Below are positions 33,480 through 44,285 of a stretch of DNA of 64,000 nucleotides, piece after piece. Below the pieces are notes generated by a model. The model made no database searches, had not been told where the DNA came from, and saw nothing but the letters and a program-made list of their open reading frames with translations. The position numbers and the translations under genes are program-made. How positions within the stretch are numbered: position 1 is the stretch's first letter; each line of letters starts with the position of its first letter. Source of the DNA: Przewalskia tangutica (taxonomy: Eukaryota > Streptophyta > Magnoliopsida > Solanales > Solanaceae); assembly GCA_029844215.1 (NCBI GenBank), contig CM056723.1, forward strand, positions 84,250,790 through 84,314,789, in the 5' to 3' direction.

Positions 33480-34832
33480 ACTTTCCCTTTGCTACTCTAA
33501 TCAAATCTTGCTCTGCTGGGCGCATAACTACAGAAGGTGATGAACCAGCCACTGATCCCGAAGGTTGAGTCGTAACATCCGCGCCACCTCTGTTCGGACG
33601 ATTTCTCGCAAAATGGCCCTGCTGGCCGCAAGCCTAACAAGCTATCTAAGTAGTACGACACTCCCCATAAGAACCCCTACCACAACGACCATACCGAGGT
33701 GGGGGTAGCCTCCTCTGGCTAACACCCATTCCTCTCCGATCCATCGACCGCAGAATCGACTGCAGGCTAAGTCATCCCACCTGTATCCCTCCTCCTAGGA
33801 CATTCTCTCCTTACGTGGCCCTGACGGCCGCTGGTAAAACAAGCATTAGTAAGAAAGACGACATTTCCTCGGGATGACGTCTACCACATAGTGAACACTG
33901 AGGGGAAACTGAATCTGGCTGGCTAGAACCTATGCAAATCTGTGAACTGAAACCCGGAGTTCGACCAACTCCTAAATACCTAACGTCTTGAAGTCCGCGA
34001 GGACCACTCAGATCGGGCGGAGGCGCATAACCGATCTGCTTGAGAAGGTCCGCCTCGAAAGTTACCAAAGGACCCCGCTGCTCGCCTCTTCGCTGATCTT
34101 GTTAATCCACACCCCACGCCTCGCTTTGTCGCGCGTAAGCTCAGACGCGCAATGTCCATGTCCGATCAAGAGCTACTCTTGTACAACTCTCGCTAGATAA
34201 TCGTCATGTCTCGTGACATATCGTGTACTCTATCCTCCATGTTCCGCCACTAATGCGGGACATAACGAGCCAATAAGTCAAACTCTATATCAGTATTCCC
34301 GAACCGTCCCGCCTGCTCGCTCAACCTCATAAATCTATCTCGCTCGAGCTCTCTCATCCGCGAGGGCAAGAAGTGTGTAAGAAATGCCTTCGAGGTCTTG
34401 ATCACTTTCATGATCTGCTGCAGAATCGTCGAATAAACTCACGATGATCTTCTCGCTCTCAATCCATAGGACTCGTGGATCAGAAACTCAAGAAGTCCTG
34501 AAGTCTCAAAACTATCGGATCTAGGGTGAACTACTGATACTACCGGAACCTCTGACTCTCGTCTGTCCTCATGCCGCTACAAGCCTAGCTAGTAACTGGC
34601 CATCTCCTAGTAACCATATCCTCGGCTCCTGGCCGTGGAACTAGAGGCTCAGGTATCGTGGTCTCGTGAGCTACCGCATCGCTCTAAACTCTCTCAGGGC
34701 TAGCGGCCGCAGAACTCCCGAATGAAGCTGTCTCGGATAATGACAGGCCCGTGCCCCGTAACCCTCTCGTGTTCTACTCGCAGCCTCTCGCCGCCTCGCC
34801 TCCTGGGCTCTGGTTTCCTTGCGTAGAGGCAT
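33480..34832 (-). pseudogene. gag: gag of element D, with two nucleocapsid-like segments
   Basis: The minus-strand start at 34832 gives MPLRKETRAQEARR, parallel to the MPPRKATRAQ start of the other gags. Capsid scraps DRFMRLSEQ and EFDLLARYVP lie near 34225-34350, and a degraded MDIARL-type segment near 34150. Two zinc-knuckle pairs follow. One, near 33825-33905, is CSLCGRRH...then ACFTSGRQGHVRREC, with the second Cys replaced by Ser. The other, near 33615-33700, is YGRCG..GECR then ACGQQGHFARN, lacking the last Cys. Other elements show one pair only. Stops are frequent and the gene is dead as sequenced. Confidence 0.8.
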
Positions 34833-34941
34833 AACGGGTGAAAAGAATACGTCAGAGGGAGTCCAACTTATAACACAGCTCTAAGGCACGATCTCAGAGT
34901 GAGAAGAATGGAAACCAATCCTAAATATCCTGCAGCCTCCT

Positions 34942-34975
34942 GATTATAAGTGTGGTGCACAACACACCGATAATC
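34942..34975 (-). other. leader hairpin, element D
   Basis: 34-nt hairpin with stem GATTAT/ATAATC. The 3' side of the inner loop has a small change (ACTTATAATC), leaving the outer stem intact. Confidence 0.6.
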
Positions 34976-35021
34976 AAGACTCTACTAGATACGGTCTGTA
35001 GACACTTTCCGAGGATTAACT

Positions 35022-35033
35022 GCTCTGATACCA
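35022..35033 (-). other. primer binding site, element D
   Basis: The minus strand reads TGGTATCAGAGC, exactly complementary in sense to the initiator-Met tRNA 3' end, four bases inside the LTR. Confidence 0.9.
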
Positions 35034-35037
35034 CTTC

Positions 35038-38000
35038 TGTCACGACCCGACCCCGGGCCCGTGACTGGTGCCTTACCCCGGGCACCCTAGTGATACAACA
35101 TCAGAGAAAAATCAGCGGAAATAAAAGCTTACACATGAAACAAGATATACAATAATGAAATAAGAAAACAGGCTAACCAAAACGGTTACCTTTCTGAATA
35201 TATAAATAAAACTTGAACCCGAACAGTTACATCCCTTTTACAAACTCTGCCCACAACAAGATTACATGCACTTAAGAATGTTAAAACAACGACGGGACAG
35301 GGCCCCGCCATACCCCTGAATGTAAGTACCTACAACAACAGGGGACCATACCAAAGATAAGCCTCCGGAGAAACGGAGCTTCCCAAAACGCTGAACTGTG
35401 ATCCTATGAGCGAGGATCGACGACTGGTGTACCTCTACCTGCGGCATGAACGCAGTCCCCGGGCGAGGTCGATAACAGTACCAAGTATGTGAAATCGAAA
35501 GATATCAGAAATGAAATCATAATAGTCTATATAAAACAGAAGACATATATGATAACCAATTTACGATACACAATATGTAAGCAGTCATGTCAAGTCAGGG
35601 ACTCACGCCCTTAAAGTCACTACTCAAATATAACCATGGGTCTCATGCCCACAATATCAATCATGCCCGTGGAATTCCTTCCTCACTGCCGGCAGTCCAT
35701 GATATAAAAGCACCAAGGAATACATATGAACACCAGGTCCCACCTGTGTCATAATAAAACCGTACGGGGTAAGTACGAAGGCATAGCCGACTACTAAATC
35801 CCACGTACCAACAATGCTATAAAATCGTATCACGAGGTCTTTCTAGACCGCGCCATGATCGGCCGCCACTCGCCTCGGTATCAATATGCGCTGCCTAATC
35901 CCGGAACTTACCGCAGCTCGATAGCCACCTAGGCGCGCATGAGGCATTCCCCGCATCGAGGGTAGCTACCTCGCATCGCCCCGACTCTCGTAGTCCGCAT
36001 GGCCACATAGACCGCATGAGGTATTCCCGCGACACTAACACGAACTCGTAGTTCCGCATAGGTCCTGGACCCGCACGAGGCATCCTCGTGACGGGCAGCT
36101 TAACCCCCGGTATAACATGTCAAGAGGTGAGTGGTACAATACTAACATAACGGCTTATCGTTAAACAACATAAGCACAACAAGGGAAACCCCTTTACACA
36201 AACATCACAAGACACTAACACACGTAGCATCCTAACATGTCTACTTATCAAACCATCTTACTACACTTTCCAAATCAATATAAGACTTTCATAAACAAAT
36301 AAGTAAACCGTTCTTCTATCTTCCTTAAGTCGTTATACCTAACTTCCCATAAAGCTAGTATAACACTTAAGCTTTTAAAACCAAGTATTTCTTTTCTTTC
36401 AAAATGGTTAATAACTCTTTTGAAATACTTCAAGATTCTTATTATTTAAAACTCAAGTCAAAAGACATCAAAGTAAAACCAAAACGATTTCCATACCTTC
36501 TTTTAAAACAAAGGCACTTTTCCTTTAAAAGTCAAGTAGCAATATACTTTTTAAACCAAGTGTCTTACTCTTTTAAAAACAAGTAACCTATACCTTTAAG
36601 TCAAGTTACTTCTCCTTTCCCAAAATCAAGTTGTTTATAAGTCAAGTTATCATTTTAAATCCAATGATAAAACCATTCTTATTTTCGAAATCAAGATAAC
36701 TTTATTCTTTAAAAGACCACACACCCATTACTCATGAGTGAGGTTTTACAACTTTTTAACCTAATTCAAGTCCTTAATATTTCATAACAAGTCACTTAAC
36801 TTTGGAATCAAGTCAAGGACACAAAAGGAAAGTCAAATTCCTTTAAACACACGTGCGTCTACCGCACTAAATATATTTCACAAATATCATGCTAGAAAGG
36901 ATAGGAAGAGGTTCACATACCTCGCGACGATTATCGACAATTAGCAAAACGCTCCAAAGTACTCTAACCTTGCTCGCCTTTTCCACCCTTCAAGTAGAAT
37001 ACGCTACTCGTAGCACTTCAACCTATAAAGGCCACAAAACGTCTATCAACCTCTAGATCTCTTCGTAGAATAATTCTGGATACAAGATTCCTTATTCTAC
37101 GGAAAATTCGAAGCACCTCCCCGCAACCACATAAATCTCCTCTCTAACGAGGCACGCTGCCAAACCAACAATCCGGGGGTTACACGTCTAACCGGACGTG
37201 TACAATTCTACTCCACAATAATACTACAAGTCTACTGTAAATACAGTTCAATTCTTTATAATCATCCTTCCAATATATCTTATACTCAATTCTAAACTAC
37301 TACAACATGTAATCTCCAATTACAATAGGGGGACAAAGATAATTACCTCGATAAGCCCAAAATTATCCAAGATATAAGTCGATCCTGAGCAACGTTTAGC
37401 TCCACTTCCTTACGCTCCAACCCGCTCCAAGCAACCCTTAGAAGTTTCTAAACAACTTCTCTTAACACTTCATCTAAGCTATGAAGATTTTTCTAGGGCT
37501 TCATTTTTCGACTAAAGGAATAAAGTAGAATTTTCGGGCTCCTAGTATTGAAATAACTTGGAATACAACTAGGGATACTAGGCTAAGGTTTTTGGGATTT
37601 TTCAATAATACTTAAAGTATTTCTCTACACCAAGAGGGAGGGGGGACGAGAACAAGGCTAAAGGGAGGGAGGGGATTTTTTTTGCGTTGGAAACTTTCTA
37701 ATGTGGATGAAATAAAGTCTTGCACACAAGGGGTATTTATAGGGAAATCAATGGCCAAGATCTAGGCAAGTGGATGGTGAGGATGGGGTACATGTGTGTG
37801 GGTAGTTGGCCAACCATTTGGCTACCACAAAAATGGGACAAGTGGCCACCACAAAAATGGGCCACTTGTCCACCAAAAAAAACGTCCCACTTGTCCTTCT
37901 CCAATTCGGCCAACATGGCCACACGGGGGTGACACGTGTCGCCCCCCTACTCGTCCAAAATATTTCATCTTCCGAAAATATCCGTAATTCCAAAAAAAAA

Positions 38001-38271
38001 TCCGAAAATAAAGTGGGCCCAACAAAACCGTAAATTCTCCCGTGGGCCCCACGTGACCAATTTCGGAAAATAAAATTCCATAATTCTCAAATATTCCAAA
38101 AATTCCGAATACCAAATCTGGGAATCCAATTCCCATTAACGAACATTTTTCCTTCTCAAAATTCGGAAACTTTTCCGTCGAAAAATCACATCTTTCTCCC
38201 TTTCCAATTTTAATGTCGTATTTACGTACGTACGTCCTCATATACATACTCTGGAACTACGGGGTGTAACA
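35038..38271 (-). repeat. 5' LTR of element D (3.23 kb)
   Basis: Intact LTR, from TGTTACACCCCG at 38271 (minus strand) to TCGTGACA at 35038. It is nearly identical to the interrupted 3' LTR; a visible difference is a 16-bp gap near 37245 relative to 30905-30920. Dyad near 37926-37945 with CACGTG; TATA at 37734-37741; repeat block 35930-36100. It is followed by the CTACT duplication. Confidence 0.95.
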
Positions 38272-38276
38272 CTACT
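38272..38276. other. right target-site duplication of element D (CTACT)
   Basis: Pairs with 9933-9937. The gag of C resumes here in the same frame region. Confidence 0.95.
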
Positions 38277-39044
38277 CCCGTACAACTCTCTTCCAAATAG
38301 TCATCGAGCCCTGTGACGTAGCGGTGCACTCTGTCCTCCATATCTGCTACTAAAGTGGGTACATATCGAGCCAACGAGTCAAACTCGACGTTGTACTCGA
38401 CCGCCCGCCACTGTCTCAATGTCAGAAATCTATCGGCCCGTGCCCTCCTCATCTGCGGAGGCAAGAAATGACCAAGAAATGCCGCCGAGAACTCGTCCCA
38501 TACAGCTGGATGCGCATGCTCCCCCCGGGACATCTCCCATGAATCAAACCAGTCAACTGCGGTATCACGCAGCCGATGCGAACTCAATACAACCGACTCA
38601 GTATCCGAGGCCTTGATCACCCTCATAATCATCTGTAACTGTCGGATAAATTCCTGAGGATCATCCTTAGGCCTCGACCCATAGAACTCTGGTGGGCTGC
38701 AGCTCAAAAAGTCCCGAAGTCTCACGCTATCGGATCTGGGAGAAACCACGGGTACAGCCAGAACCGCCGCTCTCGCTCGCCTCATGCCTAGCCACTATCT
38801 CGGCCAATAATCGCCATCTCTCGTAGCCCATATCCTCTCGCTTCCAGCCGTAATCGAGGCTCGTGTACCGTAGTCTCGATGGCCGCCGCTTCCGACTGCT
38901 TGCTGACGACGTCGCGGAACTCGTCGCCCTAAACATTATCTCAGGTAAGGACTGGGCCTGTGCCCGGGTAACCCTCGGTGTCCTACTAGTAGTCCCCTCC
39001 GCTGCCTTGCCCTTCTGGGCCGCGGTTGCCTTGCGTGGAGGCAT
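38277..39044 (-). pseudogene. gag: gag N-terminal part of element C
   Basis: The minus-strand start ATG at 39044 gives MPPRKATAAQKGKAAEGTTS. After a shift near 38780, a second frame carries the capsid: FYGSRPKDDPQEFIRQLQM, VIKASDTESVVLSSHRLRD, AVDWFDSWEMSRGEH, FLPPQMRRARADRFLTLRQ and EYNVEFDSLARYVPTLVAD. It runs into the D insertion at 38276 and continues at 9937. This is the best-preserved capsid in the window and matches the array gag, so C is a plausible enzyme donor for the gag-only family. Cell role: particle assembly in the cytoplasm. Confidence 0.88.
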
Positions 39045-39157
39045 AACTGATACATACAAAATTCACGTCAGAGGAAATTCAACCTATAACACGGCTCTAT
39101 TGCACGATCTTAGAGTGAAAGAAATGGAAACCAATCCTAAATATCATGCAGCCTCCT

Positions 39158-39191
39158 GATTATAGATGTGGTGCACAACACACCGATAATC
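39158..39191 (-). other. leader hairpin, element C
   Basis: Same 34-nt hairpin as in B, with stem GATTAT/ATAATC and GTGCAC. Confidence 0.65.
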
Positions 39192-39237
39192 AAGACTCTA
39201 CTAGATACGGCCTGTAGACCCTTTCCGAGGATTAACT

Positions 39238-39249
39238 GCTCTGATACCA
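39238..39249 (-). other. primer binding site, element C
   Basis: The minus strand reads TGGTATCAGAGC, exact initiator-Met type, just inside the LTR end at 39254. Confidence 0.9.
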
Positions 39250-39253
39250 CTTT

Positions 39254-41894
39254 TGTCACGACCCGACCCCGGATCCGTGACCGGTGCCTTAACCCGGGCA
39301 CCCTTGTGACACAACATCAGAGAAAACCAGCGGAATATAAACTCACAATAAACAACCATAATGATATAAATAGTCTAGCCCAAAATGGCTACCCAAAAGT
39401 ACATAAAATCGAACAGTTACATCCTTAAACAAACCAAGTTATGACAAGACTACAGGCCTCTAAGAAGGAGTAACACTATGACGGGACAGGGCCCCGTCAT
39501 GCCCCTGAATGTACAAAACATCAACAACACCAGGGAGAACCATACCAAAAGTCGAGCCTCCGAAGAAATGGAGCTCCTGACACCTGAGTAAAAGATCCTA
39601 GGAATGAGGATCTACCACCTGCTTTCCCTTACCTGCGGCATGAACGCAACCCCCGAGGAAGGGGGTCAGTACACAACGTACCAAGTATGTAAAACTGGAA
39701 AATACTGTAGTAATATCATAAGTCAAAAATAGGCTGGAGTCATAGATAAAAATCAATTTTCTTGCACTGTGCCTTACTAACAATGAGAGTAACAAGTATA
39801 AATCTTATAGCATAAAAAAATAGGAGGCTCACGATCAAAACAGGGTACCTCGCCCGTAGTATCATTAAGCAATCCTACTCCTGGGACTATTTCACCCGCA
39901 TGGGTCCTGTGGACCCGCATGAGGTCATCCGCCTCGTCATGAGACTATTTCACCCGCATGGGACTATTTCACCCGCATGAGTACCATCGTCGTACTCGCA
40001 TGGGACTATTTCACCCGCATGGATCCTGTGGTCCGGATCCGTATGAGTGCTAGCGCCGCACTCGCATCATGGGTAGCAAATCCATGGCATAGATAATAAC
40101 CCGGGGTTTACCCCGTAATAATATAAATATATAACATAGCTCATCCGGCTATCATACATAACATAAGCACTACCGGCCTATCATATCATACATAAGCACT
40201 ACCGGCCTATCATATCACAACATAAGCACTACCGGCCTATCATAACATAAGCACTACCGGCTTATCATAACATAAGCAAGTTAAGAAATCCCCTAACTTC
40301 TTATTAACATTATTAATATATCCTCTCATTTTAGTATCCTAAGGCACTAACATGTCTTTTAATAGAAAATCCGGGAATTCAACCCAAGTACCATGTACTT
40401 CTAACTTTTTAAGAAATAACTCTTTTTATACAAAATTCCAAGATACTAATCACCATAGTATCAAGTTACGATTTCTTTTCAAGACAAGTCACATTTCCTT
40501 TTAGAAATATAATAGGCTTCTAAATCAAGTGACTTCATTTCCTTTAAAACCTTAGGCAATCAATGCCTAAAAATCAATTCACCTTTCTTAGTTTCAAATC
40601 CTTTACCCGTACTTGTTTTAATTAGAGTAAACCTTTCTTTGTGAACCTTTCAAGAAAACTAATATAACCAACTTCCCATAAAGTCATTATATTAGCGTTA
40701 TCCCTTTGTCAAATACATTTTCCCTAAATCCAAGGGACTTATACTTTTGAAATGAAACAAGTATCATATACTTTAAAACAAGTGAAAGATATCAAATCTT
40801 GTACGTCTACCGTACTACATAGGTACAACTACTCATGCTCAAGAGATAGGAAAGTTCCACATACCTCTTCGGTTAATCCACTTGCTAAGTCCGAAATACC
40901 GCACGTAATATGTCAACCTATAATGACCATAATACGTTTATTAACCCCTAATTTCAATGTAGAAATATTCCAAGTTCAAGTTACTAATTCCTAAGGAAAT
41001 TTGGGCAGCATTTCCTTTGTTTCTACATACTTTGCCACCTTTTTCAAGGCCGAATTCAATATCCAAACGCCACATTTAAGGCCCAACAATCCAACATTTC
41101 AAAGGAGATTACACAACCAAACCTAGGTGTGTAAAATTCTGCCCCAATAGGTAAAACAATACACTTAACAATTTTAAAGTAGTTTGTAGGCTACAACATG
41201 CTCATAATATCTCTTTAACCAATCTTTCATATCCAAACCATTTTTCTTACATGCAATGATTCTAAGAACATTATTTACTACTACAAATTCCTTATTCTTC
41301 ACATGCAACACCAATAACTAGCTACAAGAGAAGAAATGTTACCTTTGGAGCTTTAGCCAAAACTATTCCAACAATTTTGCTAGCCTCCTTTTCAAGAATA
41401 CCACCACAATAACCTCCACAAGCTTGAAAATAACTTTTCTTCTTAACACCCTTTTCAGATTTTCCTTAAGCTTGGAGTTTCTCTTGATTTTCTAGAGAGA
41501 AGGGAGAGTTTTTTAGCTTAGAGAGAGAGAGAGAAAGATGAAGGATGAAAGATGACCAAGTCTTCAAGACTTGGTCAATATAAGGCATGCAACATTTCAG
41601 ATGGGGGGGGACACTTGTCACCCACCCATGACCTCTTTTAAAACAAAACAGTGCAGAAATTTCCACTAACTCGCGATCCAGATCCGCGGCGGCTGCGATG
41701 CGCCGCCACGCTGAAACTCTGCCGCTTCTTAGGACTTCTTCCGGCCGGCGCTGAAACTTCAGCGACTCGATCTTCCGCACCGCTGCCACGCTTCTCCGCG
41801 CCGCGACTTACAATCACCCGCCTGGCGCGCGACCTGCGTCCGGCGCCGCTGCTGAGGCCCCCGACGCGTCGGACCCAAACCACGGGGTAAAACA
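39254..41894 (-). repeat. 5' LTR of element C (2.64 kb)
   Basis: Ends TCGTGACA at 39254 beside a primer site. The start is read as TGTTTTACCCCG at 41894 because RNase H coding sequence of element F resumes directly beyond it; AGACT at 41895-41899 is a candidate duplication with no partner in the window. It carries the ACTATTTCACCCGCATGGG block (39885-40075), four AAGCACTACCGGCCTATCAT repeats (40160-40270), a GA tract and a U3 dyad near 41605-41624. Confidence 0.82.
40160..40270 (-). repeat. short tandem repeat in LTR of C
   Basis: CATAAGCACTACCGGCYTATCAT recurs about four times with 25-35-bp spacing. A related series lies at 60310-60415 in the LTR of G. Confidence 0.8.
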
Positions 41895-42330
41895 AGACTC
41901 TTGTGGTCTGCCTAAATATCCACCTGAGTTCCACATAACTAATGCCTCCAAGTCTTCAAGGCATGAATAACAGCTACCAACTCTAAATCGTGGCTAGGGT
42001 AACTCCGATCATGCTTCCGTGGCCGCCGGGAAACATAGGCTATAACCTTACCGTGCTACATCAGCACACAACATAGCCCAACACTCAAAGCGTTACAAAA
42101 ATAACCTAACCCTCTAGTCCCTCAGGAGGGGTTAGAGTTGTAGTCGTAGTCAACTTATCTTCCAATAACTGCAAGCCTTTCTCACACTTCCGAAATATTC
42201 GGGCACGATACAATCTTAATCATGATTCTTGTTTCCAGTCTTCTATTGAAACCAAACTTGGTTACCATACTTAGATTCAAATTCCTTCACTTGCCTCATG
42301 GCTACGACTTTCTGCCGATCACAATCTAGG
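41895..42330 (-). pseudogene. RT-connection / RNase H remnant of element F
   Basis: Minus-strand pieces resemble the chromovirus RT-RNase H junction: KGLQLLEDKLTT-like at about 42150-42200, then near 41935-41990 HDLELVAVIHALKTWRH and, at the very edge, VDIF followed out of frame by ADHKSL. The last matches the RNase H core (usual form IFTDHKSLQ). The frame is broken by several indels and the remainder is cut off by element C. It shows that the gag-less family descends from a pol-bearing element. Confidence 0.82.
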
Positions 42331-43240
42331 GGGAGATTTCCTTGATCTCGTCAAGTAGTAATCCTATTAATATTCCCAGCTCATAGAGCTTATAGTCCGG
42401 TGTTCAACCTCAATTCATGGTATTACATAATCTAATGGTTTTCCAAGATTTCTTATTTTGTCATGTTTATGTCTCTCATCGTTCGAGTGTCTGCTCGTCT
42501 TACCTTTATTTTCCATTTCACGTTATCTTGGGGTCTCTTATCTCTCTGTATTTCCTTCTATCTTGATTCTTAATCATACAGGTTCATTCATGCGTATTAC
42601 CCGCATTTGTATCCTTACGACACTTCTTCAACCATTTCCTCGTGTCGTCCTCAATTACCCCAACCCAATACCTTTTTCTAAGGTTATCTAAAATTGTAAC
42701 CGATTGCATAACGAGGCCGGATACTTTACCAGTCTCATATCTATGGCCTAATAATATGGATACGCATAACCCTCAAAGATACGTAAAACTATCCCTTTAT
42801 ATGGGGGAGAAAGCTTATCTCCCATTCATAATCTTTTCTTGAAGTTACAACCCTATTCACAGGGTCCTGTTGCGGTTTCCTCTAGAATTCTAATCATCAA
42901 ACACCGCCTTATAATCGTATAGATTTTTAAGACCTACCCATGATCTCTCCTGTTTTCCGCAGGCAACACTCGTACTTATCTTATTCTTACTTTGCGCATT
43001 TTTCCTGAAACCATTCGGAAAGTCGTGGCCCTGACTGCCATACTAAACCAACTCCAAGTACCTCCAAGGGCACTTAACATAAACTCCTTCAATGATCATA
43101 CGTTCTTATCCCCATCTCTTAACGTTCAAATTCAACTCAATCACTTCAATGAAACAAGTCACATAGACTCCACAATTTATCATGTCAAAGAAGGAAGGAA
43201 TAACTTACATATTACTAACACTTCCATTACTTCCCCATCG
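42331..43240 (-). other. unexplained ~0.9-kb block X between protease and RNase H remnants
   Basis: The block aligns with 62470-63475 in element G over most of its length, for example around 42330-42430 versus 62500-62600. No long frame on the element strand and no RT motif is visible. It occupies the place where the RT should be. It could be a captured sequence or an extremely decayed pol segment. Confidence 0.6.
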
Positions 43241-43480
43241 ATAACCGGCTCTCCGGAAAATTGGAATCGAACAAATCTCTCTCTACAGTCAACTTTGGCA
43301 TACTAGAAGCCAACTAGTCCATCCCCATAATGACCTCAAGGTCTGTCATATCCAGCTCTACTAGGTCTGAAAGGGTCTGATGACTGTATCATTACCGGGC
43401 AAATCTTATATACCCGCTCAGCTTCCACCCAAACACTCACGGGTGTAGCTACCTCGAAAGGTTCTTATGGATTCAGGCTC
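43240..43480 (-). pseudogene. protease remnant of element F
   Basis: Minus-strand scraps VEAERVYKICPVMIQSS and AKVDCRERFVRFQFSGEPVI match the protease of C (SVVAERVYKACPVTIYS; NVYCRERLVRFWFPGEPVI). An in-frame stop interrupts the MGMDWL site. The catalytic Asp segment lies further right and is not clear. Confidence 0.82.
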
Positions 43481-43489
43481 TATTCTTTT

Positions 43490-44185
43490 ACACTTGGTTG
43501 CTCCCTTTCCGTACTTCAAAACTTATTCTAGCATACGTACATAACCTCCATACTAATTCAGGCCTCCAAATTTGGAGTTACTACATCAACCAATTTAAGG
43601 CCATTTCCATGCCACAAGCCTACATTACCCTTTCCTTCATACGGGTAAGATAGCTTCTCATAATACCACAATCGTGTTGTCTTGATCACAACAACCATAC
43701 TTACTCCATATGGATCTCATCCGTACAATTCTCTTAAGCATACTACGTAGCTTAATCTATAACATAGTCTTCCATTAAGTCCCTTATCATGATTTCATAA
43801 GGGTTCATTACCTTCTCAGACAGTTCATCACCTCCTAATTATCTCAAATTAGCACGTAAAACCTTGATGAGAATTCATTAACCCGTCTCATACCTTCCCG
43901 GTCTATTTAGTCCTTACCAATTCATGGTAATCTATAATCATTCTAGGCAACACGCGTCTGACCCTCATACATAAATCTGTATAGTTGTATGTCATTATAC
44001 CAACTATACAACAATCATTACCAACCTGGATACGCAATCCATATAATCATTCCTGGGTCACTACTGCCTTTCTCATAGCTGCAATCAACATAACTCGTTA
44101 GGGAGAGACGACTCTAACAACACAGCTCTATCACACGATCTCAGAGTGAGAAGAATGGAAAACCAATCCTAAATGTCTTGCAACC
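43490..44185 (-). other. gag-less leader of element F
   Basis: About 700 bp shared with B (4265-4990). It holds no frame that I recognise and stands where gag should begin. Confidence 0.6.
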
Positions 44186-44189
44186 TCCT

Positions 44190-44223
44190 GGTTATAGATA
44201 TGGTGCACAACACACCGATAACC
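44190..44223 (-). other. leader hairpin, element F, with compensatory stem change
   Basis: In element orientation the outer stem reads GGTTAT/ATAACC instead of GATTAT/ATAATC of the other elements: an A-T pair has become G-C on both sides. This supports an RNA hairpin. Confidence 0.7.
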
Positions 44224-44269
44224 AAGACTCTACTAGACACAATCTCTAGACAATTTCCGAGGACTAACT

Positions 44270-44281
44270 GCTCTGATACCA
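44270..44281 (-). other. primer binding site, element F
   Basis: The minus strand reads TGGTATCAGAGC four bases inside the LTR end at 44286. Confidence 0.9.
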
Positions 44282-44285
44282 CTTT

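Larger units (their letters stand above)
31950..35037 (-). mobile_element. internal region of element D (gag plus integrase tail)
   Basis: Read leftwards: primer site (35022-35033), leader hairpin, gag (34832 to about 33480), the shared GGTAGGGTCACGAGGG-type block (33150-33235), an integrase remnant (33145-32280) and a purine tract (31950-31962). Protease, reverse transcriptase and RNase H are missing. Element E has the same order. D is therefore non-autonomous and seems intermediate between a full element and the gag-only form. Confidence 0.85.
41895..44285 (-). mobile_element. internal region of element F (gag-less)
   Basis: Read leftwards: primer site, leader hairpin, about 700 bp of non-coding leader (43490-44185), a protease remnant (43240-43480), about 900 bp of unexplained sequence (42331-43240), then an RNase H remnant at the C insertion. 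Gag is absent and the RT fingers/palm are not recognisable. F is the outermost element of the nest and its left part lies beyond the window. Confidence 0.8.

Noticed and set aside
41640..41890. GC-rich stretch looking like a host exon or CpG island.
   Set aside because: It lies inside the C LTR upstream of its U3 dyad; related GC-rich stretches are at the same place in B (7860-7990) and the solo LTR (30150-30310).
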